Of a stretch of DNA of 64,000 nt, positions 16,599-25,327 are shown in pieces; within the stretch, counting starts at the first letter, position 1, and each line of letters opens with the position of its first letter. A program made the position numbers and the translations under genes. The stretch lies in assembly GCF_019186805.1 (NCBI RefSeq), contig NZ_CP066783.1, forward strand, positions 4,167,501 through 4,231,500. The letters are read 5' to 3'. The stretch is from Comamonas fluminis. GTDB lineage: Bacteria; Pseudomonadota; Gammaproteobacteria; Burkholderiales; Burkholderiaceae_C. The notes beneath the pieces were generated by a model. The model ran no database searches. It was given only the letters and a program-made list of their open reading frames with translations, and was not told the DNA's origin.

Positions 16599-19067
16599 AT
16601 GCAAAACACTTGCATCCGAATACTGCGCTGGCTCGCAGTGCTATCTCTTAGTCTGGGTATCGCCCTCGCTGCCGAACCGTCGGCCTCCGTGGTGGATGCG
16701 CAAACCGCATCGCTGCAGCAACTGGAGCAGGCCTCCAGTGCGCTGGATGCCGTGCACAAAGCGCTGGACGATGCCGACTCGTCCGAAACCCTTCAAGCCC
16801 TGTCTGACAAAGCCCTGCAGTCCAAGCGCGATGCCGACAGTGCTGCCACCGCACTGGAGCCTCTGCTCAAGCAGCTTGATGCCCGCATCGCCCAGCTTGG
16901 CGCCGTGGTGCAAGGCTCAGAAGAAAGCCCCGAGCTGACGCAGCAGCGCAAGGACTTGTCGCAGCAGCACAGCGATCTGGACTCCGCCATCAAGCGCGCC
17001 AAACTGCTGTCCGTTGAAGCCAAGCAGGCTGGCGACAACATCGAAAAAATCCGTACCCAGCAGTTCAACGCCCAGATTGCGCGCAAGGTGGCTTCACCGC
17101 TTTCGCCATCGCTGTGGAAACAGTTTGCGTCGGACCTGCCTACCGACTTGCAACGCATTCACGGTCTGGTGCGACAGGGCCAGAGCAGCTTTGGCGCAGC
17201 CATTGAAGAGCACGGCTGGAAAGTGCCCATGCTGGGGGCACTGGCGGCGCTGATTCTGATGTTTCCGCTGCGCATCTGGCTGCGCCGCCTGGGTCGCAAC
17301 TTTGCCGCGTCTGAACGCGCACCCAACGGGCGCCTGCGCCGCTCGGGCCTGGCCGTCTGGATGCTGGTCGTGGGCACTGTTCTGCCCGGTCTGGCCAGTC
17401 TGGTCTTTATCGAATGCCTGCGCTCCATCGATGCCATCGCCCCGCGACTGCAACTGGTGGCGGATGCCTGGATCAAGGGCAGCTTTGTGGCGGCCTTTTT
17501 CCTGTCCGTCAGCGCCAGCCTGCTGGTGCCCAGGCGCCCTACCTGGCGCCTGCTGAATATCGATGACGAGGCCGCGCCAAAACTCACCCGACTGGCCTGG
17601 GGCGCGGCTGCGCTGACCTGGTTCTCGATGATGCTCAACGCCGTGAACATCGCAGCCCGCACCAGCGCAGTCACCAGCGTGGCTCTGGACGGCCTGATTG
17701 CCCTGACCTATGCAGGCCTGATCATGTCCGTGCTGCTGGTGATCAACAAGCAGCGCCAGCGCCAGCAGATCATTGACCTGGAAAAAGCCGCCCAGCATGG
17801 CGATGAACACCGCCCAGCCACCACCAGCAACTGGCTGATGTTTGCCTGGGTGGGCGGCCATCTGACAGTGCTGGCCGCCCTGATTGCAGCGCTGATCGGC
17901 TATCTCAACTTCTCTGTGTTCGTGGCCACCCAGATGGTGTGGATCACCGTGGTGGTGCTGGCCACCACGCTGCTGATGAAGTTTGCCGATGACTTCTTTG
18001 CCTGGCTGACCTCTCCGGAAAGCCGCATCGGCCAAAGCCTGGCCATTGGCACCGGCATGCGCGCCTCGCGTATCGAGCAGGTGGGTGTGCTGCTATCGGC
18101 CTTTACGCGTGTGTGCCTGCTGCTGCTTGGCCTGCTGGCCTTGACTGCGCCTTTTGGCAACTCCAGCAGCCTGCTGGCCCTGACAGACACGCTAACCAAG
18201 GGCCTGCCCATTGGCGACGCCGTGCTGCGCCCCATGACCATCGTGCGCGGCCTGATCGTGCTGGTGCTGGGCCTGACCATCTTCCGTGCGCTGCAGCACT
18301 GGCTGGTGGAAACCTATCTGCCCAAGACCGAGCTGGATATTGGCGCCCGCAACTCCATCAGCACCGTGGCCCGCTATGTGGGCATCACGCTGTCGGCGCT
18401 GTGGACGCTGGCGGCACTGGGCATAGGCTTTGAAAAAGTCGCTTTGCTGGCCAGTGCGCTGTCCGTGGGTATCGGTTTTGGTCTGCAGGCCATTACGCAG
18501 AACTTTGTTTCCGGCCTGATTTTGCTGGCCGAACGCCCCGTCAAGCTGGGCGACCGTGTGCGCATTGGCGATCAGGTGGGTGACATCCGCCGTATCAGCG
18601 TGCGCGCCACCGAGATTCAGACCGATGACAAATCCACCGTCATCGTGCCTAACTCCGAGTTCATCACCAAGTCCGTGCAGAACCTGACCATGGACGGCGC
18701 CATGGGCCGCATCTCGATTGCATTTTCCGTGCCGCTGAACACCGATATCGTCAAGCTGCGCGAGGTGCTGCTGGGCCTGTACGCCGAACATGAAGCCGTG
18801 CTTTCCACTCCCGCCCCGGCCATGTATGTGGACTCCATCAACGGCAGCGTGGTCAACATCACCAGCTTTGGCCATGTGTCCAGCTCACGCAATGTTTACA
18901 GCACGCGCAGCGATCTGCTGTTTGGCCTGCTGCAGCGCTGCGCCGAGCAAAACATCGCGCTGGTATCTGCCACCGATATTCACCTGATTCAAGACCCGCC
19001 AGCCCGGCGCGCAGCAGCCGAGCTGCCGCCAGAGCTGGACAGCAGCAGCCCGCGCCCCTCAGTCTGA
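16599..19067 (+). CDS. MscS-family mechanosensitive channel with DUF3772-type domain
   Basis: The protein starts with a signal peptide (IRILRWLAVLSLSLGIALAA), followed by a periplasmic coiled-coil-like region rich in Ala, Gln and Asp to about residue 190 (DUF3772 type). About ten hydrophobic segments come next, then the MscS pore and beta domain, including SVGIGFGLQAITQNFVSGLILLAERPVKLGDRVRIG and VIVPNSEFITKSVQN. I chose the ATG at 16599 because it opens the signal peptide; an in-frame GTG lies at 16590. The protein is far longer than MscS and resembles large MscK-like or DUF3772 channels. Its 3' end overlaps the convergent lipase gene by 9 bases. Confidence 0.9.
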   Translation: MQNTCIRILRWLAVLSLSLGIALAAEPSASVVDAQTASLQQLEQASSALDAVHKALDDADSSETLQALSDKALQSKRDADSAATALEPLLKQLDARIAQLGAVVQGSEESPELTQQRKDLSQQHSDLDSAIKRAKLLSVEAKQAGDNIEKIRTQQFNAQIARKVASPLSPSLWKQFASDLPTDLQRIHGLVRQGQSSFGAAIEEHGWKVPMLGALAALILMFPLRIWLRRLGRNFAASERAPNGRLRRSGLAVWMLVVGTVLPGLASLVFIECLRSIDAIAPRLQLVADAWIKGSFVAAFFLSVSASLLVPRRPTWRLLNIDDEAAPKLTRLAWGAAALTWFSMMLNAVNIAARTSAVTSVALDGLIALTYAGLIMSVLLVINKQRQRQQIIDLEKAAQHGDEHRPATTSNWLMFAWVGGHLTVLAALIAALIGYLNFSVFVATQMVWITVVVLATTLLMKFADDFFAWLTSPESRIGQSLAIGTGMRASRIEQVGVLLSAFTRVCLLLLGLLALTAPFGNSSSLLALTDTLTKGLPIGDAVLRPMTIVRGLIVLVLGLTIFRALQHWLVETYLPKTELDIGARNSISTVARYVGITLSALWTLAALGIGFEKVALLASALSVGIGFGLQAITQNFVSGLILLAERPVKLGDRVRIGDQVGDIRRISVRATEIQTDDKSTVIVPNSEFITKSVQNLTMDGAMGRISIAFSVPLNTDIVKLREVLLGLYAEHEAVLSTPAPAMYVDSINGSVVNITSFGHVSSSRNVYSTRSDLLFGLLQRCAEQNIALVSATDIHLIQDPPARRAAAELPPELDSSSPRPSV

Positions 19068-20018
19068 AACCAGCCTCTGCACCCTGCCCTGCAACTGCGC
19101 CCGCAGTTGCAGGCAGTGCTGCCAGACCCGCTCATCAAACAGCAACTGCATATGCGCAGCATCTTCCACCTGGTGCTGCGCGGCTCCGAGCATGACGGCC
19201 AGCGGCGGCGGAAAAACAATGTTGTCGCTGCTGCTGCACCAGCAGCTCATGCCCACATCAGCGGGCAGCGGGCCCAGCGCCTGCAGCCACGCGCTGGCCT
19301 CACGCATGTCACGCGCAGGCAGGCTGTGGGCAAACCGCCCCAGCCACGTTCCGCCATGGGGCGTAGCCACGGTCACCACATGGGCCAGATACCGCGCCCG
19401 CTGCCGGGCACTCAAGGTCTTGAGCCAGGCTCGCACCACCAGTCCGCCCATGCTGTGCGCCACCAGCAGCGGCGGCTGGCCGGTCCTGTCCACCATCTGC
19501 AGCACGCTGCGGTGCAGATCTGCCACCATGGCATCCACCGGGTGCCCATGCGCAGGCTCCAGCGTCATTGCAGCGCAGGCAATGCCCTGCTTTTGCAACC
19601 TCTGCAGCCAAGGCGCCCACACTGCGCGGCTGCAGAAATAGCCATGCACCAGCACCACGCCCACCTGCCCTGAAGCGTCCGCCGGAAAGTAGTCAGGCAC
19701 TGCATTCTGGCGAAATGGAATGCGCCAGCCAAAAATCTGCAGCGACAGCTTCCACTCCGCCAGCCAGGCGCGCAGCACCACCCCTGCAGAGGGCCGCGGC
19801 AGCCGTCTGCTGCGCAGCACATGACGCATCAGCAGCATCTGCAAACCCAGCTGCATACCCGCCGCACAGGCCAGCAACCCCACGCCCGCAACGGCCAGCC
19901 AGGGCTGATGCGGCCAGCACCAGTGCCACCACAGCAGCGCCGCAGCCAGATTGCCCACCACCACAAACCGCCAGAACCAGGTATTCACTGCCAGCCACTC
20001 CTTGGTGCGTTTTGACAC
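19059..20018 (-). CDS. Alpha/beta hydrolase, lipase-like
   Basis: The 319-residue protein has two N-terminal hydrophobic segments (WFWRFVVVGNLAAALLWWHW and the following GVGLLACAAGMQLGLQM), which suggest membrane attachment. The hydrolase fold follows. The oxyanion region is VVLVHGYFCSRAVW near residue 123, and the nucleophile elbow is AHSMGG near 190. Later segments contain the catalytic acid and the final His (about residue 285, MLGAAQHQVEDAAHM). It resembles triacylglycerol lipase or esterase proteins annotated as acetyltransferase/hydrolase-fold. It starts with GTG. The substrate is unknown. Confidence 0.85.
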   Translation of the reverse strand: MSKRTKEWLAVNTWFWRFVVVGNLAAALLWWHWCWPHQPWLAVAGVGLLACAAGMQLGLQMLLMRHVLRSRRLPRPSAGVVLRAWLAEWKLSLQIFGWRIPFRQNAVPDYFPADASGQVGVVLVHGYFCSRAVWAPWLQRLQKQGIACAAMTLEPAHGHPVDAMVADLHRSVLQMVDRTGQPPLLVAHSMGGLVVRAWLKTLSARQRARYLAHVVTVATPHGGTWLGRFAHSLPARDMREASAWLQALGPLPADVGMSCWCSSSDNIVFPPPLAVMLGAAQHQVEDAAHMQLLFDERVWQHCLQLRAQLQGRVQRLVSD

Positions 20019-20158
20019 TCACGACATTGCCTAGGACAAGCCCCGGTAGACCCCTGCATCGCCCATGCCCAGAATCAGCCGCACAGCCACGCTGGGCCCA
20101 CTCCCCGCAACCCGCGCCAAAAACAACCACTCCCAAGGCGCCACTTCAAGGTTTCGCT

Positions 20159-21877
20159 ATGGAAATCGAAGCACCCTGGTTCAAAAACTATCCACCGAAT
20201 GTGCCGCATGAGGTGCATCCCGAGCAATACCGCTCTCTGGTTCATCTGCTGGAAGATGCCTTCACCCAGCATGCAGATCGGCCTTTTTCGGTCTGCATGG
20301 ACCGCTGGATGAGCTATGGCGAGCTGGATAAGCTCTCCCTGCAACTGGCTGCCTGGCTGCAAAGCCTGGGGCTGGAGCCCGGAGCACGCGTGGCCATCAT
20401 GCTGCCCAATGTGCCGCAGTTTGCGGTCAGCATGGCCGCAGTGCTGCGCGCAGGCTTTACCTGTGTAAACGTCAACCCGCTCTACACCGCACGCGAGCTG
20501 GAGCACCAGCTCAAAGACTCAGGTGCCACGGCCATCATCATTCTGGAAAACTTTGCCCACACCCTGGCCCAGGTGCTGGATAAAACCGCCATCCGCCACA
20601 TCTGCCTGACCAGCATGGGCGACCTGCTGGGCGGCCTGTATGGCAGCTGGATCACTTTTGCCGTGCGCCATCTGGCCAAGATGGTGCCAGCGTTTGACCT
20701 CCCCCTCGGACAAGCGACCGCCAGCGGCGGCGAAGCCCGCCAGGTCACGCTCTTCAACAAGGCCTTGAATGCCGGAGCCAGCCTCAAGCTCACACCCAGC
20801 AATGCCGATCTCGACACGATTGCTTTTCTGCAATACACGGGCGGCACCACAGGCCTGTCCAAAGGGGCTGTGCTGACCCACCGAAACATCGTGGCCGCCA
20901 CCTTGCAGGCGCACAGCTGGTTCACCCCGGCGCTCAATGGCCGGGTCAAGGCCGATGAAACCCACATCGTGGCCGCGCTGCCGCTGTATCACATCTTCGC
21001 GCTCACCGTCAGCCTGTTCGCCATGCGCCTGGGGGCCAGCCTGAGCCTGATTCCCAACCCGCGTGACATTCCCAAGTTTGTGAAAGTGCTCAAAAAGCGC
21101 CCCTTCCATGTGCTGCCGGCAGTGAACACCTTGTTCAATGCCTTGCTGAACAATGCCGAGTTTCGTCAGCTGAATTTCTCGCAGCTGTTCATCTCGCAAG
21201 CCGGGGGCATGGCTGCGTCTGAAGGCACGGCCCGCCAGTGGCAGCAAGCCACGGGCTGCGCCATGATCGAAGGCTGGGGCATGAGCGAGACCTGTGCCAT
21301 AGGCACCAACAACCCCGTCACCAACCAGCAATTCACAGGCTCCATCGGCCTGCCGCTGCCCGGCATCTCTGTCGCCGTCAAAGACGACAACGACCAGAAT
21401 GTCCCCATCGGCGAACCTGGCGAGCTCTGCATCAAAGGGCCTAACGTCATGATCGGCTACTACAACCAGCCCGCCGAGACCGCCAAGGCCTTCACAGCTG
21501 ATGGCTATATGCGCACCGGCGATATCGGGGTGCTCGACGATCAGGGCTACACCCGCATCATCGACCGCAAGAAAGACATGATGGTGGTCAGCGGCTTCAA
21601 CGTGTATCCCAATGAACTGGAAAACGTCATCTCCATGTGCCCCGGCGTGCTGGAATGCGCCGCGGTGGGCGTGCAGGACGAACGCCAGGGTGAAGCCATC
21701 AAGGTTTATGTGGTGCGCAGCGACCCGACACTGACCGAAGACCGCGTGCTGCGCTACTGCCATGAGCAGTTGACCGGCTACAAACGCCCTCGCTTCATCG
21801 AGTTCCGCGACGAACTGCCCAAGACCAATGTGGGCAAAATCCTGCGCCGCGAACTGCGCGACAAGCCCGCAACCTGA
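20159..21877 (+). CDS. fadD: Long-chain fatty acid CoA ligase
   Basis: FadD-type ligases activate fatty acids to acyl-CoA through acyl-AMP. The 572-residue protein has the AMP-binding P-loop YTGGTTGLSKGAVLTHRN near residue 230. GWGMSETCA lies near 377, YMRTGDIGVLDDQGYTRIIDRKKDMMVVSGFNVYP near 450, and the C-terminal Lys region KTNVGKILRRELR near 557. The chosen ATG begins MEIEAPWFKNYPPNVP, typical of the family. The open frame continues 197 codons upstream, but that part overlaps the lipase gene and lacks any family feature. A long-chain chain-length preference is inferred from family resemblance only. Confidence 0.9.
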   Translation: MEIEAPWFKNYPPNVPHEVHPEQYRSLVHLLEDAFTQHADRPFSVCMDRWMSYGELDKLSLQLAAWLQSLGLEPGARVAIMLPNVPQFAVSMAAVLRAGFTCVNVNPLYTARELEHQLKDSGATAIIILENFAHTLAQVLDKTAIRHICLTSMGDLLGGLYGSWITFAVRHLAKMVPAFDLPLGQATASGGEARQVTLFNKALNAGASLKLTPSNADLDTIAFLQYTGGTTGLSKGAVLTHRNIVAATLQAHSWFTPALNGRVKADETHIVAALPLYHIFALTVSLFAMRLGASLSLIPNPRDIPKFVKVLKKRPFHVLPAVNTLFNALLNNAEFRQLNFSQLFISQAGGMAASEGTARQWQQATGCAMIEGWGMSETCAIGTNNPVTNQQFTGSIGLPLPGISVAVKDDNDQNVPIGEPGELCIKGPNVMIGYYNQPAETAKAFTADGYMRTGDIGVLDDQGYTRIIDRKKDMMVVSGFNVYPNELENVISMCPGVLECAAVGVQDERQGEAIKVYVVRSDPTLTEDRVLRYCHEQLTGYKRPRFIEFRDELPKTNVGKILRRELRDKPAT

Positions 21878-21957
21878 GAGCCCGCCGCCATCAATTTCAA
21901 AAAAATTACGAGTTTTCCCGAAGGCCTCAAAACTTGCTGCTACAATTGCGGTCTTCG

Positions 21958-22032
21958 GGGTGATTAGCTCAGCGGTAGAGCACTGCCTTCACACGGCAGG
22001 GGTCACATGTTCGATCCATGTATCACCCACCA
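21958..22032 (+). tRNA. tRNA-Val(CAC), first copy
   Basis: All arms can be folded. The acceptor GGGTGAT pairs with ATCACCC and the D arm has AGCTCAGCGGTAGAGC. The anticodon stem CTGCC/GGCAG encloses TTCACAC, giving anticodon CAC. The T arm is CATGTTCGATCCATG, and discriminator A is followed by an encoded CCA. A TACAAT -10-like box lies at 21941-21946, but I see no clean -35. Confidence 0.95.
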
Positions 22033-22038
22033 GTTATT

Positions 22039-22113
22039 GCGCGATTAGCTCAGCGGTAGAGCACTGCCTTCACACGGCAGGGGTCACATGTTCGATCCAT
22101 GTATCGCGCACCA
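22039..22113 (+). tRNA. tRNA-Val(CAC), second copy, island target
   Basis: The body is identical to the first copy. The acceptor differs by two compensated base pairs (GCGCGAT with ATCGCGC). Only 6 bases separate the two genes. The 3' 46 bases (22068-22113) are the left attachment repeat of the island, so the gene stays intact after integration. Confidence 0.95.
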
Positions 22114-22120
22114 AATACAA

Positions 22121-22160
22121 AACCCTCTTAGGTCATTGATTTAAGAGGGTTTTTTGTTTT
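22121..22160 (+). terminator. Island-borne terminator behind tRNA-Val
   Basis: AACCCTCTTA (22121-22130) pairs with TAAGAGGGTT (22142-22151), and a long T tract follows. It replaces the original tRNA terminator, which now lies beyond the right attachment repeat. Confidence 0.85.
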
Positions 22161-22196
22161 TTGGCAACTCTCCCGATTCATCCCGTTGGAGCATGT

Positions 22197-22226
22197 TTGG
22201 CACCGCATTTTGTGACCCGGTGCCAA
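22197..22226. repeat. Inverted repeat upstream of the integrase
   Basis: TTGGCACC (22197-22204) and GGTGCCAA (22219-22226) form a perfect 8-bp inverted repeat 50 bases before the integrase start. It could be an integrase or excision-factor binding site or an operator. No function is proven. Confidence 0.4.
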
Positions 22227-22275
22227 TTTTGCGCCACTGAACTCCGCAACGTGCCAACGGCACACGGAGTACGAG

Positions 22276-23575
22276 ATGGCCAGTATCACCAAACGCAGCT
22301 ACGTATCTTGGCAAGTCGCTGCCAAAGACAGCACGCTCAAGATCAAGCGAACTTTTTTGAGCAAAAGCGAAGCGCTCGACTTCGCCAAACAGCTTGAAGG
22401 CGATGGCATTGCGGTGGCCAAATTGGCTAAAACCGAGACCCTTGCGTGGCAAGTCCGAGTACGCAAAAAAGGATTCCCAGAACTGGTGGAAAGCTTCGCA
22501 ACCAAGACGGAGGCACAAGCCTGGTCGGTGGCTCGCGAAGCGGAAATGCATCAGCGCAAATTCGTGGATTACCGCGAAGCCGAACGCCATAGCTTGGGTG
22601 ACTTGATGCGCAAGTACGCAAACAAGGTTCTCAAAGACAAGCGATCCGACCACCCAGACCTGGTACGCATTCACAAAATCTGCCGCCATCCGATCACCCA
22701 GATTGCGATGCACATGCTGCAACCAAGCGATGTAGCGGCTTATCGTGACCAGCGACTCGAAGGAGGCTTCGTCGAACCTGCAGACACCAGAAAGCTGAGC
22801 CTTGCCTTGCGAACCTGGTCACCCATCAAAGGTGCCAGCGTTAAAAAGGAAATGGAGCTGATCTCCCGAATCATCAGCATTGCCATGCGGGAATGGAACA
22901 TCCATCTGCCTTTTAACCCGGCATCGGGCAAACACTGCACCCGCCCCGAGGCTCAAGAGGGCGACGAGCGCAACAGGCGCCTGGAAGACCGGGCGCCAGA
23001 GATCCTGGATTGCAGCGCCAAAGGTAACGTCGAGCGAAATCGCCGCAAGTATGCGGATCTTGAATATGTTCTCGATTCAGAAATTGAAACGCTATTGAAA
23101 GCCGCTGGCGGTGAGCAAATTAATTTGCTGCGTGCCTGCCGCTATCCTGAGTGGTTTCGCCCTCAGAAAAAAGAAGTGACTGCAGCCAGCTTGCGCTCAC
23201 GCAAGCTAAAAAAAGTCAAGCCCAAAGTCAAAGCAAGACTGCGCCAAGGCTTGCGGCTCTGGGCGATCGTGAGTTTTGCGATTGAAACCGGCATGCGCCG
23301 TGGAGAGATGCTGGCCCTACAGTGGCAGCATCTGCATCACACCCCAGACGGCGCCTATCTGTTGCTGCCAGCGGCCATCACCAAGACAAAAACCGAACGA
23401 GTCGTGCCCTTGACCTTGCGTGCCGAGCGCATCTTAAAAACCCAGCCAAACGTCGCAGAGTTGATCTTCAACAGCAACTACGAAGCTCTCAAAACAGCGT
23501 ATCGACGTGCCAAAGAAAAGGTCCAGATTCAAGACCTCAGACTGCACGACCTACGCCATGAAGCCACCAGTCGAC
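22276..23575 (+). pseudogene. Tyrosine-type integrase, 3' end lost to IS insertion
   Basis: The gene starts 162 bp after tRNA-Val with a GGAG site before the ATG. An arm-binding-like N-terminal repeat region (FLSKSEALDFAKQLE and ESFATKTEAQAWSVARE) is followed by a core-binding part. The catalytic domain has ArgI in GMRRGEMLALQW near residue 340 and HDLRHEATSRL near 423. The sequence then runs into the IS3 element and stops after nine foreign codons at 23607. The box with the tyrosine nucleophile is missing, so it should be inactive. It was probably the integrase that inserted the island into tRNA-Val. Confidence 0.88.
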
Positions 23576-23593
23576 TGAATCGCCCCGGATTCC

Positions 23594-24469
23594 CTAGACA
23601 CTTTTAAGCCGTTGGGAATGGCGTTTCTCGAACTCTATCGGAGAAATATCTCCTGCAGTGCCGTGACGCCTTTTTGGGTTGTAGAACATCTCGATGTAGT
23701 TGAAGATATCTGCCCTTGCGTCCTCGCGCGACGTGTAGATCTGGCGACGAATTCGCTCGCGCTTGAGCAACTGGAAGAAGCTCTCGGCCACTGCGTTGTC
23801 ATGACAGTTACCGCGGCGACTCATGCTGGAGACTAGGTTGTGATCTCGTAGGAAGTCCTGCCAGTCATGCCCGGTGAACTGACTTCCCTGATCCGAATGC
23901 ACCATGACCGCCTGATCAGGTCGACGACGCCACAGAGCCATCAGTAGTGCATCGAGTACCAAGTCGGTATCGATGCGGCTGCCCATGGACCAGCCCACGA
24001 CCAGACGGGAGAACAGATCAACCACCACTGCCAGGTACAGCCATCCCTCGTGAGTGCGGATGTACGTGATGTCGGTCACCCACGATTGATTGGGCTCATC
24101 CACAGCGAAGCGGCGCTGCAGGTGGTTAGGGGCAACTATGGCGGGCTTGCCTCCGCGCATCCCAGGGCGGCGCCGGTATCCCGTTTGCGAACGCAGCCCT
24201 TGGAGCTTGAGCAAACGGGCCACGCGGTGTTTACCGCAGCGCTCTCCCAGATCCCGCATGTCCAGTGTGAGCTTGCGGTAGCCGTACACACCACCACTTT
24301 CAAGCCAGGCTTGTTTGAGCAAACCTTGCAGTCGCAGATCATCCCGAGCCCGTGGGCTGACGGGTTCAGCTTTCCAAGCGTAATACCCGCTGGGATGTAC
24401 CACCATGACTTTGCACATGCTACGAATGCTGTATTCGTGCTCATGTTTCTGAATAAATGCGTACTTCAC
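23594..24469 (-). CDS. IS3-family transposase OrfB, DDE domain
   Basis: The 291-residue protein has an HTH_21-like N-terminal region (SGGVYGYRKLTLDMRDLGERCGKHRVARLLK) followed by an rve integrase core. The DDE residues appear in WVTDITYI (Asp, near 137), HSDQGSQFTG (Asp, near 200) and AVAESFFQLLKRE (Glu, near 236). It overlaps orfA by 4 bases (ATGA). The product is probably made as an OrfAB fusion by frameshifting at a slippery run in orfA. It appears intact. Confidence 0.95.
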   Translation of the reverse strand: MKYAFIQKHEHEYSIRSMCKVMVVHPSGYYAWKAEPVSPRARDDLRLQGLLKQAWLESGGVYGYRKLTLDMRDLGERCGKHRVARLLKLQGLRSQTGYRRRPGMRGGKPAIVAPNHLQRRFAVDEPNQSWVTDITYIRTHEGWLYLAVVVDLFSRLVVGWSMGSRIDTDLVLDALLMALWRRRPDQAVMVHSDQGSQFTGHDWQDFLRDHNLVSSMSRRGNCHDNAVAESFFQLLKRERIRRQIYTSREDARADIFNYIEMFYNPKRRHGTAGDISPIEFEKRHSQRLKSV

Positions 24470-24744
24470 CCGAGCTGCTTGGCAAAGTACGCTGCGGCCT
24501 TTTTTAGGATGTCACGCTCCTCGGTCACACGCTTGAGCTCGGACTTTAGTCTGCGCAACTCTTCTGTCTGCGTAAGTTGAGCTTGTCGCTCTGCGGGAGG
24601 CCCTGAATGCGTCTTCAGCCACTGATACAGGCTATGTTGACTAACGCCAAGGCGCTGTGACACGTCAGCGACCTTGTGGCCTCGTTGTGTGATCTGCTTG
24701 ATGGCTTCGATCTTGAATTCGTCTGGATATTTAGGCTTACTCAT
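24466..24744 (-). CDS. IS3-family OrfA, DNA-binding
   Basis: The 92-residue protein has a helix-turn-helix (IKQITQRGHKVADVSQRLGVSQHSLYQWLK) and a C-terminal leucine-zipper-like helix (LRRLKSELKRVTEERDILKKAAAYFAKQ). An A6G run on the minus strand (24499-24505) near the end of the gene matches the usual slippery site for -1 frameshifting into OrfB. Confidence 0.93.
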   Translation of the reverse strand: MSKPKYPDEFKIEAIKQITQRGHKVADVSQRLGVSQHSLYQWLKTHSGPPAERQAQLTQTEELRRLKSELKRVTEERDILKKAAAYFAKQLG

Positions 24745-24807
24745 GGCACCTCCTATTGGGCCTCGGGATTGAGGCTCAGAAGTGTCTAGAAAACCCGGGG
24801 CGATTCA

Positions 24808-25327
24808 AGAAAAGTTCGGTGCCAGCAATGATACGGTCGGCCCTTTGTTGAAACAATGGGAAGAGCTTCATGCACAGCAACCTGATTGGCCATTGCCCAA
24901 TTCGGTCCGGGAGCACCTTGAAGAAACGATTCTGACGATCTGGCGCATTGCCTCCACCGCAGCCATGGGCCAGCTGCAAGTGCAAGCCCAATTGCTCAAG
25001 GATGAGGTCGAGCAGAAGTCGGGGCAAATGAAGGCGCTGCAGCAGGCGCTGGACCAACAAGTGGAATCGCTAGCCGCCAAGGATTCTCAGTTGCAGCAGT
25101 TGGAAGACCAACTGATGGCAGCCACGGATCTCGGCGTGCAAACGGAGCATGCCCTGGCCATCGAGAAGAACCAAACCCTGCGCCTCAATGAACAGCTGCA
25201 AACGCTGCAGGCACAGGAATCGCAGCACCGTCAAACAGAGAGAGAACTCGCCAAGCTTGAGGGGCAAAACGAAGAACTGCGCAGACAGATCGAGCAGTTG
25301 CAAGTCCAGCAAGGAGGTCACAAATGA
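24808..25327 (+). pseudogene. KfrA-like coiled-coil protein, N terminus lost
   Basis: The surviving 173 codons begin inside a KfrA-type DNA-binding domain (IQEKFGASNDTVGPLLKQWEE). They continue into a long helix with Gln- and Glu-rich heptads (about residues 60-170, LQQALDQQVESLAAKDSQLQQLEDQ). The first 20-30 residues of the family are missing; the left edge is the right end of the IS3 element. A GTG at 24782 inside the IS could still start translation. The stop overlaps the next start (ATGA), so the two genes were translationally coupled. KfrA proteins are plasmid-type DNA-binding proteins, often near integrase genes in mobile elements. Confidence 0.75.

Larger units (their letters stand above)
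23576..24807 (-). mobile_element. IS3-family insertion sequence
   Basis: The terminal inverted repeats begin TGAATCGCCCCGG at both ends and continue through CTAGACACTT; 29 of 34 bases match by hand count. The element is 1232 bp and carries overlapping orfA and orfB on the minus strand. The flanks (GTCGAC before, AGAAAAG after) show no target duplication. This suggests that a deletion accompanied or followed the insertion. Confidence 0.9.

Noticed and set aside
19568..20158. N-terminal extension of the FadD-like ligase.
   Set aside because: It lies antisense to the lipase gene and is Pro/Ala-rich without family features; the family start is at 20159.
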